A DNA stretch of 64,000 nt from Bacillus sp. DTU_2020_1000418_1_SI_GHA_SEK_038. Lineage in GTDB: Bacteria; Bacillota; Bacilli; Bacillales; Cytobacillaceae. A program made the position numbers and the translations under genes. The notes beneath the pieces are model-generated. The model did no database searches. It was not told the DNA's origin and saw nothing but the letters and a program-made list of their open reading frames with translations. The stretch is taken from assembly GCF_032341175.1 (NCBI RefSeq), contig NZ_CP135435.1, forward strand, positions 2,542,001 through 2,606,000, in the 5' to 3' direction. Of the stretch, positions 53,123-61,294 are shown piece by piece. Every line of letters begins with the position of its first letter. Within the stretch, counting starts at the first letter, position 1.

Positions 53123-53776
53123 TTAAATTCCATATCCTAATAACCCCTTTTTTAAAGCAAATTCAACAAGCTCTGGCCTTGTTTTCATTTGCAGCTTTTC
53201 CATTAAGTTGCTTTTATGTGTTTCGACAGTTTTTACACTAATTACTAGTTGTTCAGCAATTTCTTTATTAGAAAATCCTTTGGCAATAAAGGTAAGAACT
53301 TCCTTTTCTCGATCGGATAACAGGTTAAAAGTATCTGTATTCCCTTGTTTAACTCCGAATAAATATTCTTCCATTAATCTTTTCGTTGCAGATGGGTGCA
53401 AATACGCGTTACCATTGGCAACGGAACGAATGGCTGACAGCAGTTCATCATGTGGGGCACTTTTCAAAATGCATCCTGAAGCTCCTGCTTGGATAGCTCT
53501 AAATAAATATTCTTCATCATCATGCATTGTTAGGATAAGAATAGCCGTTTCTGGCAAAAGCTTTTTTAATTCAGAAGTTGCTGATAATCCATCTCTGCCA
53601 TGTGGCATGCTTAAATCCATGACCACAACATTGGGTTTAAGCTCAAGTGATTTCTGGATACCCTCATTTCCCTCGGATGCTTCACCGACAACTTCTATGT
53701 CCGGATGATTATTTAAAAGCATTTTTAAACCCATTCTGACAACGGCATGATCATCACAAAGAAGTATCTTAATCAA
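53123..53776 (-). CDS. nreC: NarL/NreC-family response regulator
   Basis: 217 residues. The receiver domain has the acidic pair CDDH and phospho-acceptor Asp in VVMDLSMP, and the LuxR-type helix-turn-helix is LSDREKEVLTFIAKGFSNKEIAEQLVISVKTVETHKSNLMEKL. Start TTG 53776, five bases after GGGGGAG. It likely binds the GC-rich dyads before the nitrate reductase operon. It has two possible kinases: 51339 and 53907. Confidence 0.85.
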   Translation of the reverse strand: MIKILLCDDHAVVRMGLKMLLNNHPDIEVVGEASEGNEGIQKSLELKPNVVVMDLSMPHGRDGLSATSELKKLLPETAILILTMHDDEEYLFRAIQAGASGCILKSAPHDELLSAIRSVANGNAYLHPSATKRLMEEYLFGVKQGNTDTFNLLSDREKEVLTFIAKGFSNKEIAEQLVISVKTVETHKSNLMEKLQMKTRPELVEFALKKGLLGYGI

Positions 53777-53868
53777 GTCATCTCCCCCATTCGTTTTTCT
53801 TTTTTCTATGTAATACATTATATAAAAATTTACAGCAGACTCCTAGTTTAGTCTGCCAAATATATAAT

Positions 53869-53894
53869 AAGGGATTGCATACCGCAAATCCCTT
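53869..53894 (-). terminator. Hairpin after the small histidine kinase
   Basis: AAGGGATT pairs with AATCCCTT; minus-strand tail ATTATATATTT. A second hairpin GCAGAC/GTCTGC (53835-53856) lies in the response-regulator leader. Confidence 0.55.
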
Positions 53895-53906
53895 AAGTGT
53901 TTGTAT

Positions 53907-54557
53907 TTATAATAGAGGCAGATGAAGTTCAATTTGTGTGCCTGCCCCTATTTTTGAAGAAAGAAACCATTGACCGCCAATTAAAAGCATGCGCTCCTGC
54001 ATGGCTGCTAGGCCAGTCGATTGATTCATTCCTTTTTCCATATCAAAGCCTTTTCCTGCATCTTTAATAAGGATTCTCAAGTGGCTTTGCTCCCAAATAA
54101 AGGTTACCTCTGCAGTTACTGTATCCGCATATCTGGCAATATTGGCTAAGGCCTCCTGACAAACTCGGAATAAGGTAATCCTTTCTTTTTCCTTCAGAGA
54201 GACCTCTTCACCAATACTCATTAAATGTACCTCAATCCCATAGGTAGAAGTATAAAGCTTTATATAGCTTTTCATTGCCGGCAGAAGTCCAAGCGTTGTT
54301 AAAGTAGGAGGGTGTAATTCAACCGAGAGCAGCCTAATTTCTTGAATCGTTCTTTCCAGTATTTCAGCCATGCCGCCGACATAGCCTTTCATCGTATCTC
54401 CTTCAACGGAGGATTCAATGAATTGCATACCTGTATAAAGACTATACAAAGTTTGCCCGACACCTTCGTGAAGTTCAATAGCTATTCGCTTGATTTCATC
54501 TTCTTGTGACTGAATAATATAAGAGCTAATATTTCTTTGGGCTGATTTTGTATCCAT
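53907..54557 (-). CDS. Small HisKA_3 histidine kinase
   Basis: 216 residues without a sensor domain: HisKA_3 with ELHEGVGQTLYSLYTGMQF near the start and an HATPase domain (DAGKGFDMEKGMNQSTGLAAMQERM). It has no membrane segment. It follows the NarK-PAS gene by 20 bases, so the PAS on the transporter may be its input module in trans. ATG 54557 follows GAGGAGG. Confidence 0.82.
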   Translation of the reverse strand: MDTKSAQRNISSYIIQSQEDEIKRIAIELHEGVGQTLYSLYTGMQFIESSVEGDTMKGYVGGMAEILERTIQEIRLLSVELHPPTLTTLGLLPAMKSYIKLYTSTYGIEVHLMSIGEEVSLKEKERITLFRVCQEALANIARYADTVTAEVTFIWEQSHLRILIKDAGKGFDMEKGMNQSTGLAAMQERMLLIGGQWFLSSKIGAGTQIELHLPLL

Positions 54558-54577
54558 ACCTTCCCTCCTCTCTAACA

Positions 54578-56086
54578 CTACGCTTTCTTCACATTCCTGC
54601 TTCCTGACTTATCACTAAACATACCGGCATATTGCACAATATCTCCAGCATCATTTTTTATTGCACTAATCGTTAGCCATTGTAAATACGGTTCTCCGTC
54701 TTTGCGTTTATTCCAAATTTCTCCTTGCCAGAATCCATTTTCTTCAATCGATTGCCATAAACCTTTGTAAAAACTCTCCGATTGCATACCAGATTTTAAG
54801 ATATTCGGATTTTTGCCAATGACATCGCTCTGTGCATACCCTGTTATTTTTGAAAATGCAGGGTTTACTGAAATAATTTTACCGTGAGTGTCCGTTACAA
54901 GGATCCCTTCAACTGTATGATCAATTACTTCTTTAGCGAGCCCGATTTTTCCTTGGAAATACATCCAAATAACTAAAATTAAGCTTGCTAAAGCAACTTC
55001 GGATAATGCCATAAATCCGATTGCATAATGTCCAGTAACATTATACAAGATTGTTAATAATAATGGCGGGAAAAATCCTCCTAGGCCGCCCATCGCAGAA
55101 ACAATCCCATTGACGATACCAGCCTGCTTATGGAAATACATTGGAACAAGTTTAAATATAACACCATTTCCGATACCTGCACAAAGTGCAATCGTTAAAC
55201 AGCCAAAAGTGTACCAGCCAATAGATGGAGCAAAGGATAGGATCATTGCTGAAATCGTATATACTCCAAAAACAAACATTAATAAAATTAGAGAATGAAA
55301 ACGGTCAGCTAGCCAGCCGCCAAGTGGTCTCATAATGGTAGCAATGACGATAAATCCAGCTGTTCTTAACCCAGCGTCTACTTTATCAAGTCCGAAATTA
55401 GCAACTAAAAAGTTTGGCAGATAGATCGTGAATGCAACAAATGAACCGAAAGTAATAAAGTAAAATAAACTTAAAAGCCATAGTTTTTCGTTTTTGTATA
55501 CACCCTTAATTTGTTCAAGTAATGGTGTTTTGACTCGATTTTCTTTTTTGTCGCCTAAAAAGAAGTTGGCTACGATGAAAATTCCAAGAATAACTAGATA
55601 AAACTGTACAGTCGTAGACCAGCCAAACTTTGAAGCTAATACAGGAGCGCCAAAAGCAGATAGTGCAGTTCCTAAGTTACCAGCACCATAAATTCCATTG
55701 ACAAACCCGTGGCGTTCTTTTGGATAATATTTTGGAAGAGAGGTTACCCCAACTGAGAAAACCGCTCCGCCAATCCCTAAGAAAAGACCGCCAATTAATA
55801 AATCAGTGACAGAGTTAGCGATGCTAATATAATATACAGGGAATATTAGCAAAATAAAGCTTATTAAAAAGATCGTTCGTGCACCAAATTGATTCGCATA
55901 ATAGCCTAATGGAATCCTTAATATGGAACCAAGGATAACAGGAATGGCTGTTACAAGTGCTAATTGATTAGCAGGGATCGCAATATCTTCTATAATAAAA
56001 GGCATAAGGGAGGAAATTATTACCCAAACCATAAATCCAACGACAAGGTTTAATGTTTGTAATGGAAGCTGTATTTTTTTAACCAT
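54578..56086 (-). CDS. narK: NarK-type nitrate/nitrite transporter fused to a PAS domain
   Basis: 502 residues. The first about 375 form a 12-helix MFS transporter of the nitrate/nitrite porter group (GYYANQFGARTIFL, GIYGAGNLGTALSAFGAPVLA, RPLGGWLADRFHS). Residues about 385-495 form a cytoplasmic PAS domain (TDTHGKIISVNPAFSKITGYAQSDVIG, then KDGEPYLQWLTISAIKNDAGDIVQYAG). Such a fusion would let transport report to signalling. It overlaps the upstream small gene by 8 bases. Confidence 0.87.
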   Translation of the reverse strand: MVKKIQLPLQTLNLVVGFMVWVIISSLMPFIIEDIAIPANQLALVTAIPVILGSILRIPLGYYANQFGARTIFLISFILLIFPVYYISIANSVTDLLIGGLFLGIGGAVFSVGVTSLPKYYPKERHGFVNGIYGAGNLGTALSAFGAPVLASKFGWSTTVQFYLVILGIFIVANFFLGDKKENRVKTPLLEQIKGVYKNEKLWLLSLFYFITFGSFVAFTIYLPNFLVANFGLDKVDAGLRTAGFIVIATIMRPLGGWLADRFHSLILLMFVFGVYTISAMILSFAPSIGWYTFGCLTIALCAGIGNGVIFKLVPMYFHKQAGIVNGIVSAMGGLGGFFPPLLLTILYNVTGHYAIGFMALSEVALASLILVIWMYFQGKIGLAKEVIDHTVEGILVTDTHGKIISVNPAFSKITGYAQSDVIGKNPNILKSGMQSESFYKGLWQSIEENGFWQGEIWNKRKDGEPYLQWLTISAIKNDAGDIVQYAGMFSDKSGSRNVKKA

Positions 56087-56351
56087 TCAAACCACTCTCT
56101 CTTCTGATCACATAATTTAAACCTGATTGCTCATCCAAGGCCGACCATTCACTATCATTTAGTACCACTTTCGCCGTTAAAGGGATCGCAAAGAAATACC
56201 GGTCATCAAAATAAATGCGAAGATGCGTCCCATCTGGGCATAGCCCTGTTTTCGCAATCGTTTTTTCCACAAAAGGGGCTTGATCCTCATTCTCTTGATC
56301 TAAAATTGCTACTTTCACTCTTTTTCTTACAAATGAATCTATAGTTTCCAT
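56079..56351 (-). CDS. Unknown 90-residue protein in the nitrate cluster
   Basis: No recognised domain. Basic N-terminus (METIDSFVRKRVKVAILD), central FVEKTIAKTGLCPDG with one Cys, and an aromatic DDRYFFAIPL. Starts two bases after the stop of the previous gene, and overlaps narK, so it belongs to the operon. An accessory or regulatory role is a guess. Confidence 0.65.
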   Translation of the reverse strand: METIDSFVRKRVKVAILDQENEDQAPFVEKTIAKTGLCPDGTHLRIYFDDRYFFAIPLTAKVVLNDSEWSALDEQSGLNYVIRRESGLNG

Positions 56352-56352
56352 T

Positions 56353-56664
56353 TTAATGTGCTCCACAGCTTGAGCATCCTCTCTTTGCAGGGTAAACGAA
56401 CATTTTATAGCCTTGAAGGTATTCCCAGAATGCGGAATCCGCATGATCCTCGATAAAGGCCGCTGTTTCATCTTCAGAATTCCATTTACTCATACCCTTT
56501 ACTTCGGCAATAACGATTTCTACATCATTTTCGATTTTTTCTTCTAAATACCAGTTCAAACGGACACCAGAAAAAAGCTTTTTCAGCATCTGATCAATTT
56601 CATCAGCAAAATTCCCTGATGCCATTCTCATAAAACAAAAGTCAAGATATGTTTCACTGTTCAT
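56353..56664 (-). CDS. Unknown 103-residue protein with C-terminal CSSC
   Basis: An acidic, helical protein ending RGCSSCGAH, a possible metal or redox motif. It starts at ATG 56664, ten bases after AAAGG. It is soluble and sits between the small membrane protein and the 90-residue protein. I do not recognise the family; it may be a maturation factor like NarJ in function, but shows no such similarity. Confidence 0.65.
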   Translation of the reverse strand: MNSETYLDFCFMRMASGNFADEIDQMLKKLFSGVRLNWYLEEKIENDVEIVIAEVKGMSKWNSEDETAAFIEDHADSAFWEYLQGYKMFVYPAKRGCSSCGAH

Positions 56665-56669
56665 ATGCT

Positions 56670-56861
56670 TCACGCCTTTACATTTTTCATCTTTTTATAA
56701 GCAAACCAAGCAATTGGAAATAGGACAATATTTAATCCGCAGAAAATTAACGTATTTACATAGTTTTCATAAAAGAATTGGTGGACCATGTATTGAGTGA
56801 ATACGATATTGAGAAACAATACTGCAGCAAGGACAAAAACTCCAACGTAACTACGCTTCAT
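56670..56861 (-). CDS. Small two-helix membrane protein
   Basis: 63 residues: helices GVFVLAAVLFLNIVFTQYMV (about 6-26) and TLIFCGLNIVLFPIAWFAY (about 37-55), with a basic KKMKNVKA end. It overlaps the Rieske gene by 11 bases. A membrane anchor for the Rieske or the reductase complex is possible; there is no family match. Confidence 0.65.
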   Translation of the reverse strand: MKRSYVGVFVLAAVLFLNIVFTQYMVHQFFYENYVNTLIFCGLNIVLFPIAWFAYKKMKNVKA

Positions 56862-57378
56862 ATCGTTTCACCTTTACTGCAAAGACAGCACCCTTCTCTA
56901 CTTTCACTTGAATTTCTGGCAATGGCCGTCTTGGCGGTCCGGCAGTTGGCGCACCTGTTTCAACATCGAATTTTCCGTGGTGACAAGGACAAATCATTTC
57001 CCCTTGATCCTTCACCCAGAATACGGGACAGCGTAAATGGGTACATGCATTTTGATAGGCAACATATTTATTTTCAGCTAATCTTATTAGAATCGCATCA
57101 TCATGTTCGCCAGGAAATTTGAAATCAATGGCATCTCCAATTGGGAGTTTTTCGATATCGATAATTTTTTTATGGGGATATTCCTTCTCCCCAAGACCCA
57201 TTAATTCTTTTGCGGCAACCGCTCCCCAAGGAAGAGAGGAAACAGCGAACACCCCAGCTGCTCCCACTAATGTTTTCATGAAGCCGCGGCGGTCGAGCTT
57301 CCGTTCATTATTCTGTTCTATATTATGAGTGTAATTATCTTCTTGAAAGGGGATTTTATTATTTTTATCTGATGGCAC
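56851..57378 (-). CDS. Tat-exported Rieske iron-sulfur protein
   Basis: 175 residues. A twin-arginine signal (RKLDRRGFMKTLVGAAG, 27-43) precedes a Rieske domain: cluster ligands Cys112-His114 (CTH) and Cys130-His133 (CPCHHG), with Cys117 and Cys132 as the disulfide pair. The [2Fe-2S] centre thus folds in the cytoplasm and is sent out. Starts with GTG 57378 behind GGAGGG. With the cytochrome b-like protein at 60106 it could form a quinol-oxidising unit. Confidence 0.87.
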   Translation of the reverse strand: MPSDKNNKIPFQEDNYTHNIEQNNERKLDRRGFMKTLVGAAGVFAVSSLPWGAVAAKELMGLGEKEYPHKKIIDIEKLPIGDAIDFKFPGEHDDAILIRLAENKYVAYQNACTHLRCPVFWVKDQGEMICPCHHGKFDVETGAPTAGPPRRPLPEIQVKVEKGAVFAVKVKRYEA

Positions 57379-57389
57379 TTGAATCCCTC

Positions 57390-57950
57390 CTAAAACAACT
57401 TAGTTACGCCTTGTAAAATACCAGGCAGATTGACTTTAACGTTCGTTTCACCTTCAAGATAAGGCAGGCTTGTTACCCATTTGCCATTATCAAGGTTGAA
57501 TTGATTTTTCTTGTTTTCAATTTCTTCATCTGTCAGCCATTGAAGAGTATTGGATGGGCAAACACTCGCACACATTGGCGGAATGCCATCTTTTGTTCGG
57601 TCAATACATAGATCGCATTTATACATTAAGTTCTGTTCAGTATCAAATTTCGGTATTCCATACGGACAAGCAATTGTACAGTTCTGACAGCCAATACACT
57701 TTTCCACTAATGCTGATAAAACAGCTCCTGTTTCATGAATCTGAATAGCCTGAGCCGGACAGCTTCTTGCACACGCTGGATTCACACAGTGAAGGCACAT
57801 AAGAGGCATGGTTTGCCTGTTCACAAGCGGGTTTACATCGTAAACATAGTTCCTGTTTCTTTCCTCATGCCCGCCGCACTGTGTACAAGCGGCAAGGCAG
57901 GAACGGCATCCGATACAATTTTCTAGTTCTAGATAGAGCCTCTTTTTCAT
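57390..57950 (-). CDS. Four-cluster ferredoxin-type electron transfer subunit
   Basis: 186 residues with four groups of cysteines: CIGCRSCLAAC, CLHCVNPACARSC, CIGCQNCTIACPYG and CDLC ... CASVCPS, each able to bind [4Fe-4S], as in NrfC/DmsB/HycB-type subunits. It carries electrons to the molybdo-enzyme. Its ATG follows directly after the catalytic-subunit stop, with no bases between. Confidence 0.88.
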   Translation of the reverse strand: MKKRLYLELENCIGCRSCLAACTQCGGHEERNRNYVYDVNPLVNRQTMPLMCLHCVNPACARSCPAQAIQIHETGAVLSALVEKCIGCQNCTIACPYGIPKFDTEQNLMYKCDLCIDRTKDGIPPMCASVCPSNTLQWLTDEEIENKKNQFNLDNGKWVTSLPYLEGETNVKVNLPGILQGVTKLF

Positions 57951-60119
57951 TTACTGCACCTTCTTTATTTCTAGTTTTTCAATTTGCACAGCACAGGCCT
58001 TAAATTCTGGCATCCGGGACATTGGATCTAACGCTGCAATCGTTAAGAGATTAATAGAATCATCGTGACCGAAGTGATATGGAACAAACACAGTATCTTT
58101 TCGGATCGCTTCAGTAATTTTCACTTTATAGACAGCTTCGCCTCTTCTAGTGAAAAGACGAACTCTTTCCTCATGTATGATATTGTACTTTTCAGCGGTT
58201 TCAGGATGCACCTCAACATATGGTTCTGGACACATATCATGCAGGAATTGAATTCTGCGGGTTTGATTCCCTGATAAATAGTGGTAAACGACACGTCCCG
58301 TTGTTAAGCGCAACGGATATTTTTCATCCGGCTCTTCAGCTGGCGGGCGATATGGAAGTGCACAAATTTTTGCCTTTCCGTCCGGATGATAGAACTTTTT
58401 ATCAAGGAACATATGTGGTGTACCTTCATCATTTTCATCCTTACATGGCCAAAATACGCCATCTTGCTTATCGATTTTATCCCATGTTGCACCATAGTAA
58501 TCGGCATAGCCGCCTTTAGATGCTAATCTGAATTCATCTGCTACATCTTTTGCTGTTTTTAGGTGTGAGAAGTATTTCCCTCTTCCTAACCGTTCAGCAA
58601 GCTCAACCTGAATTTGCCAGTCAGGCTTTGATTCGCCAATTGGTTCTTGTGCTTTATTAATTTTTATAATACGGCCTTCAAGGTTTGTAACTGTCCCCTC
58701 ATCCTCTGACCAAGTGACTGCCGGAAGGACGACATCGGCGAATTCAGCAGATTCAGAAAGATAGAAGTCCGCACAGACCATGAAGTCTAAGTTTTTCATC
58801 GCTTTTCTGACAAAATTCAAATTTGGTGCTGAAACTGCAGGATTTGAACACAATAGATACATTGCACGAATTTCTTTTTTATCCATCAATTCGAACATTT
58901 CATAAGCAGAAACTCCTGCTTGCGGCATTTCCTCTGGTGTAATGCCCCATACTTGGCAAACCTCTTTTACGTGCTCTGGGTTTGTGATTTTGCGGTAGCC
59001 TGGCAGCAAATCTGACTTCTGACCATGCTCACGGCCACCTTGACCATTTCCTTGGCCAGTGAATGTTGCTACTCCAGATTTTGGCCGACCGATTTTCCCG
59101 GTAATAAGCGCCATATTTGTGTAGCCAGATACGTTATCAACACCCTTATGCTGCTGTTCAATTCCGCGGGCAAACATTACGACTGCATTTGGTGCCATAC
59201 CATAAATTTCTGCCGCACGGATAATTTTTTCAGGTGCAACCCCTGTTATCATGCTTGTATATTCCGGTGTAAACTCTTTAACGAGTTCTTTCGTTTCTTC
59301 AAATCCATTTGTATGGTTTTGGATAAATTCCTCATCTGTGTACCCGTTTTGGATTAATAAATTTAAGATTCCGTTTGCCAGCGCAAGGTCTGTACCAGGA
59401 CGTAAATCAAGATGAACGTCTGCTCTTCTCGCAATAGGTGTTTCCCGTGGGTCCGCTACAATAAGATAACCGCCTCTTTCCTGGACGTTCCAGATACGGA
59501 ACATGGAAGTTGGATGACATTCAGCTGTGTTGCTTCCAGCAATAAACAGGCAGTCTGTTTCATGAATATCTGTCCAAGGCAATGTTGATCCACGGTCAAC
59601 CCCGAAGGAACGAAGGAATCCGCCAGCCGCACTTGACATACAGAAACGGCCATTATAATCAATGTAGCGCGTACCCAGTGCGACACGGGCAAACTTTCCT
59701 GTTAAATAGCATTTTTCATTTGTCATTGAAACACCGCTAAATACAGATACTGAATCTTTTCCATATTCATTTTGAAGTTTAGTGAAGTTTTTAACGATTA
59801 GATCGTATGCCTCTTCCCAGCTAGCTTCACGGAAACCTTCTTTTGTTCCTTTTAATGATGCATCGTCACGGATTAGCGGTTTTAATAACCGATCATTATG
59901 GTTCGTTTGCTGGTAAGCCGTTACCCCTTTTGGACACATTTTTCCAACTGTTACCGGCCAGTCATAACGCGGCTCCACGCCAATGATTTTATTAGTAACT
60001 GTATTCACCCTCAAGTTCATTCCACATTGCATTCCACAATAGCTGCAGTGAGTTTTGATTAATTTCTCATTTGGATGATTCAAATTCTCGATTTCTTTAA
60101 AAAACTTATCCCTTTGCAT
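57951..60119 (-). CDS. Molybdopterin nitrate reductase-like catalytic subunit
   Basis: 722 residues. [4Fe-4S] ligands Cys25, Cys28, Cys32 and Cys62; Mo ligand Cys160 in GRFCMSSAAGG, as in NapA/NasA-type nitrate reductases (RxCMSS), followed by TDCLFIAGSNTAECHP and the MGD-binding GQGNGQGGREHGQKSDLLPGYR. It has no Tat signal, so it works inside the cell. Neighbouring narK and nitrate-sensing genes favour nitrate as substrate. It overlaps the upstream membrane gene by 14 bases. Confidence 0.83.
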   Translation of the reverse strand: MQRDKFFKEIENLNHPNEKLIKTHCSYCGMQCGMNLRVNTVTNKIIGVEPRYDWPVTVGKMCPKGVTAYQQTNHNDRLLKPLIRDDASLKGTKEGFREASWEEAYDLIVKNFTKLQNEYGKDSVSVFSGVSMTNEKCYLTGKFARVALGTRYIDYNGRFCMSSAAGGFLRSFGVDRGSTLPWTDIHETDCLFIAGSNTAECHPTSMFRIWNVQERGGYLIVADPRETPIARRADVHLDLRPGTDLALANGILNLLIQNGYTDEEFIQNHTNGFEETKELVKEFTPEYTSMITGVAPEKIIRAAEIYGMAPNAVVMFARGIEQQHKGVDNVSGYTNMALITGKIGRPKSGVATFTGQGNGQGGREHGQKSDLLPGYRKITNPEHVKEVCQVWGITPEEMPQAGVSAYEMFELMDKKEIRAMYLLCSNPAVSAPNLNFVRKAMKNLDFMVCADFYLSESAEFADVVLPAVTWSEDEGTVTNLEGRIIKINKAQEPIGESKPDWQIQVELAERLGRGKYFSHLKTAKDVADEFRLASKGGYADYYGATWDKIDKQDGVFWPCKDENDEGTPHMFLDKKFYHPDGKAKICALPYRPPAEEPDEKYPLRLTTGRVVYHYLSGNQTRRIQFLHDMCPEPYVEVHPETAEKYNIIHEERVRLFTRRGEAVYKVKITEAIRKDTVFVPYHFGHDDSINLLTIAALDPMSRMPEFKACAVQIEKLEIKKVQ

Positions 60120-61188
60120 TTTGGTTGGCCTCCTTCACTTTTACCTCATGGGTAGGGAAACCGGAGAATTGTGCAATCCGGTATTTTCTTCGGCAAGGGA
60201 GGCACATTTCTGCAAGATGATGCCCTTCCTTTGTCATAAATTCAATATGATTTACGCCGAGCACTTCAACGACATCTTTTGATTGCTCTGTTGATACAAA
60301 GCCTTCTCCACAAACCTTACATTTCTTCATTTCTTGTTCTGCATAATGTTCTCTGTAGTTTCTCGCTAGTACACTCATTGGACGGAAAGGAATGTGTGCC
60401 AGCTTTCCGAATGGAAGATAAATGAGTGTAATAATGACGGACCACTGATGAATGAGTGACATCGCAGGCTGTCCTGCACCGTGTAAAAAGATGTTCATAA
60501 AGGTTAAAGCTAATCCTGTGATACTAACTAATAAAAGCATGTAAAGCGGCAGGAAGTCATATAAGAATTTTTGTTCAGCTCTTGCCTGCATATTTTTCAA
60601 GCGGCGGTATAATGCCATGCATACTCCTGCAATTACCATTACTGCTGTAATATTTAAAGCATTATAAGATAAGTTCGCAATTATCCCATCTGCTGGGACT
60701 GTCATGACCTTCATGCCCATTGCGATAATATTGTAGTAACCGTTGTCGTCCATCGTGAAATACATCCAGCCGAAAACTAGCGGAAAGGTAACAAGGCAAG
60801 AAAGGATACATCCCCATCCGATTAGGACGTGCTGGGTCCATCGGTAAATTCCCCTATTCCAGATGAATTTGTATGTAGCTAAATGCTCTACAGATGTTTT
60901 TGGAGTTGATTTTCTAAAAAGCAGCTTCATGCCTTTTTTGATAAAGATCTTTGTTGGCGGTCTTTCTCCCCATGCGATAAATCGATAGAAGAACCCCCCG
61001 ATAAACACAATTGTTCCAACCATATATCCATAAAGGTTTAAATCAACATGTGTGAACATTCTTGTTCCAATAAAGGATAAGATGACTAGCCCAAGAACTG
61101 ATAGAAACATAGACTTAGCAAAATTTGATGCAAATGCATTATTAATTGAATTGACGCGCTTTTCTTCAACTGGGACTTTTGCCTGCAT
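60106..61188 (-). CDS. Cytochrome b-like membrane subunit (NarI/DsrM-like)
   Basis: 360 residues with six helices. Histidines inside or at the ends of helices (WTQHVLIGWG, SLIHQWSVIITLIYLPFGKLAH) fit two b-type hemes, as in NarI and DsrM. The C-terminal 85 residues are soluble and carry two CxxC pairs (KCKVCGEGF and CLPCRRKY), perhaps binding zinc or an Fe-S centre on the inside. It is the first gene of the nitrate operon. ATG 61188 has GGAGG seven bases upstream. Confidence 0.75.
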   Translation of the reverse strand: MQAKVPVEEKRVNSINNAFASNFAKSMFLSVLGLVILSFIGTRMFTHVDLNLYGYMVGTIVFIGGFFYRFIAWGERPPTKIFIKKGMKLLFRKSTPKTSVEHLATYKFIWNRGIYRWTQHVLIGWGCILSCLVTFPLVFGWMYFTMDDNGYYNIIAMGMKVMTVPADGIIANLSYNALNITAVMVIAGVCMALYRRLKNMQARAEQKFLYDFLPLYMLLLVSITGLALTFMNIFLHGAGQPAMSLIHQWSVIITLIYLPFGKLAHIPFRPMSVLARNYREHYAEQEMKKCKVCGEGFVSTEQSKDVVEVLGVNHIEFMTKEGHHLAEMCLPCRRKYRIAQFSGFPTHEVKVKEANQNAKG

Positions 61189-61226
61189 GATTATTCCTCC
61201 TCATTCCAAACAATTAACTTACCCTA

Positions 61227-61290
61227 ATTGTAAGAGTTAGGAGATTTTTAACCTATCGGGGAACTTCCCTATCTTGTGGGGGAAATCCCC
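61227..61290 (-). promoter_or_regulatory. Nitrate operon promoter with paired GC-rich dyads
   Basis: Minus-strand -10 TACAAT (61232-61227) lacks a good -35, as expected for an activated promoter. Just upstream are GGGGAACTTCCC (61258-61269) and GGGGAAATCCCC (61279-61290). Their centres are 21 bp apart, about -43 and -64 from the likely start. NreC binds GC-rich palindromes, so these are candidate NreC sites. Confidence 0.55.
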
Positions 61291-61294
61291 TTAT

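Noticed and set aside
53208..53708. 166-codon plus-strand frame opposite the response regulator
   Set aside because: Shadow of a clear NarL-family gene; Ser-rich composition typical of antisense frames.
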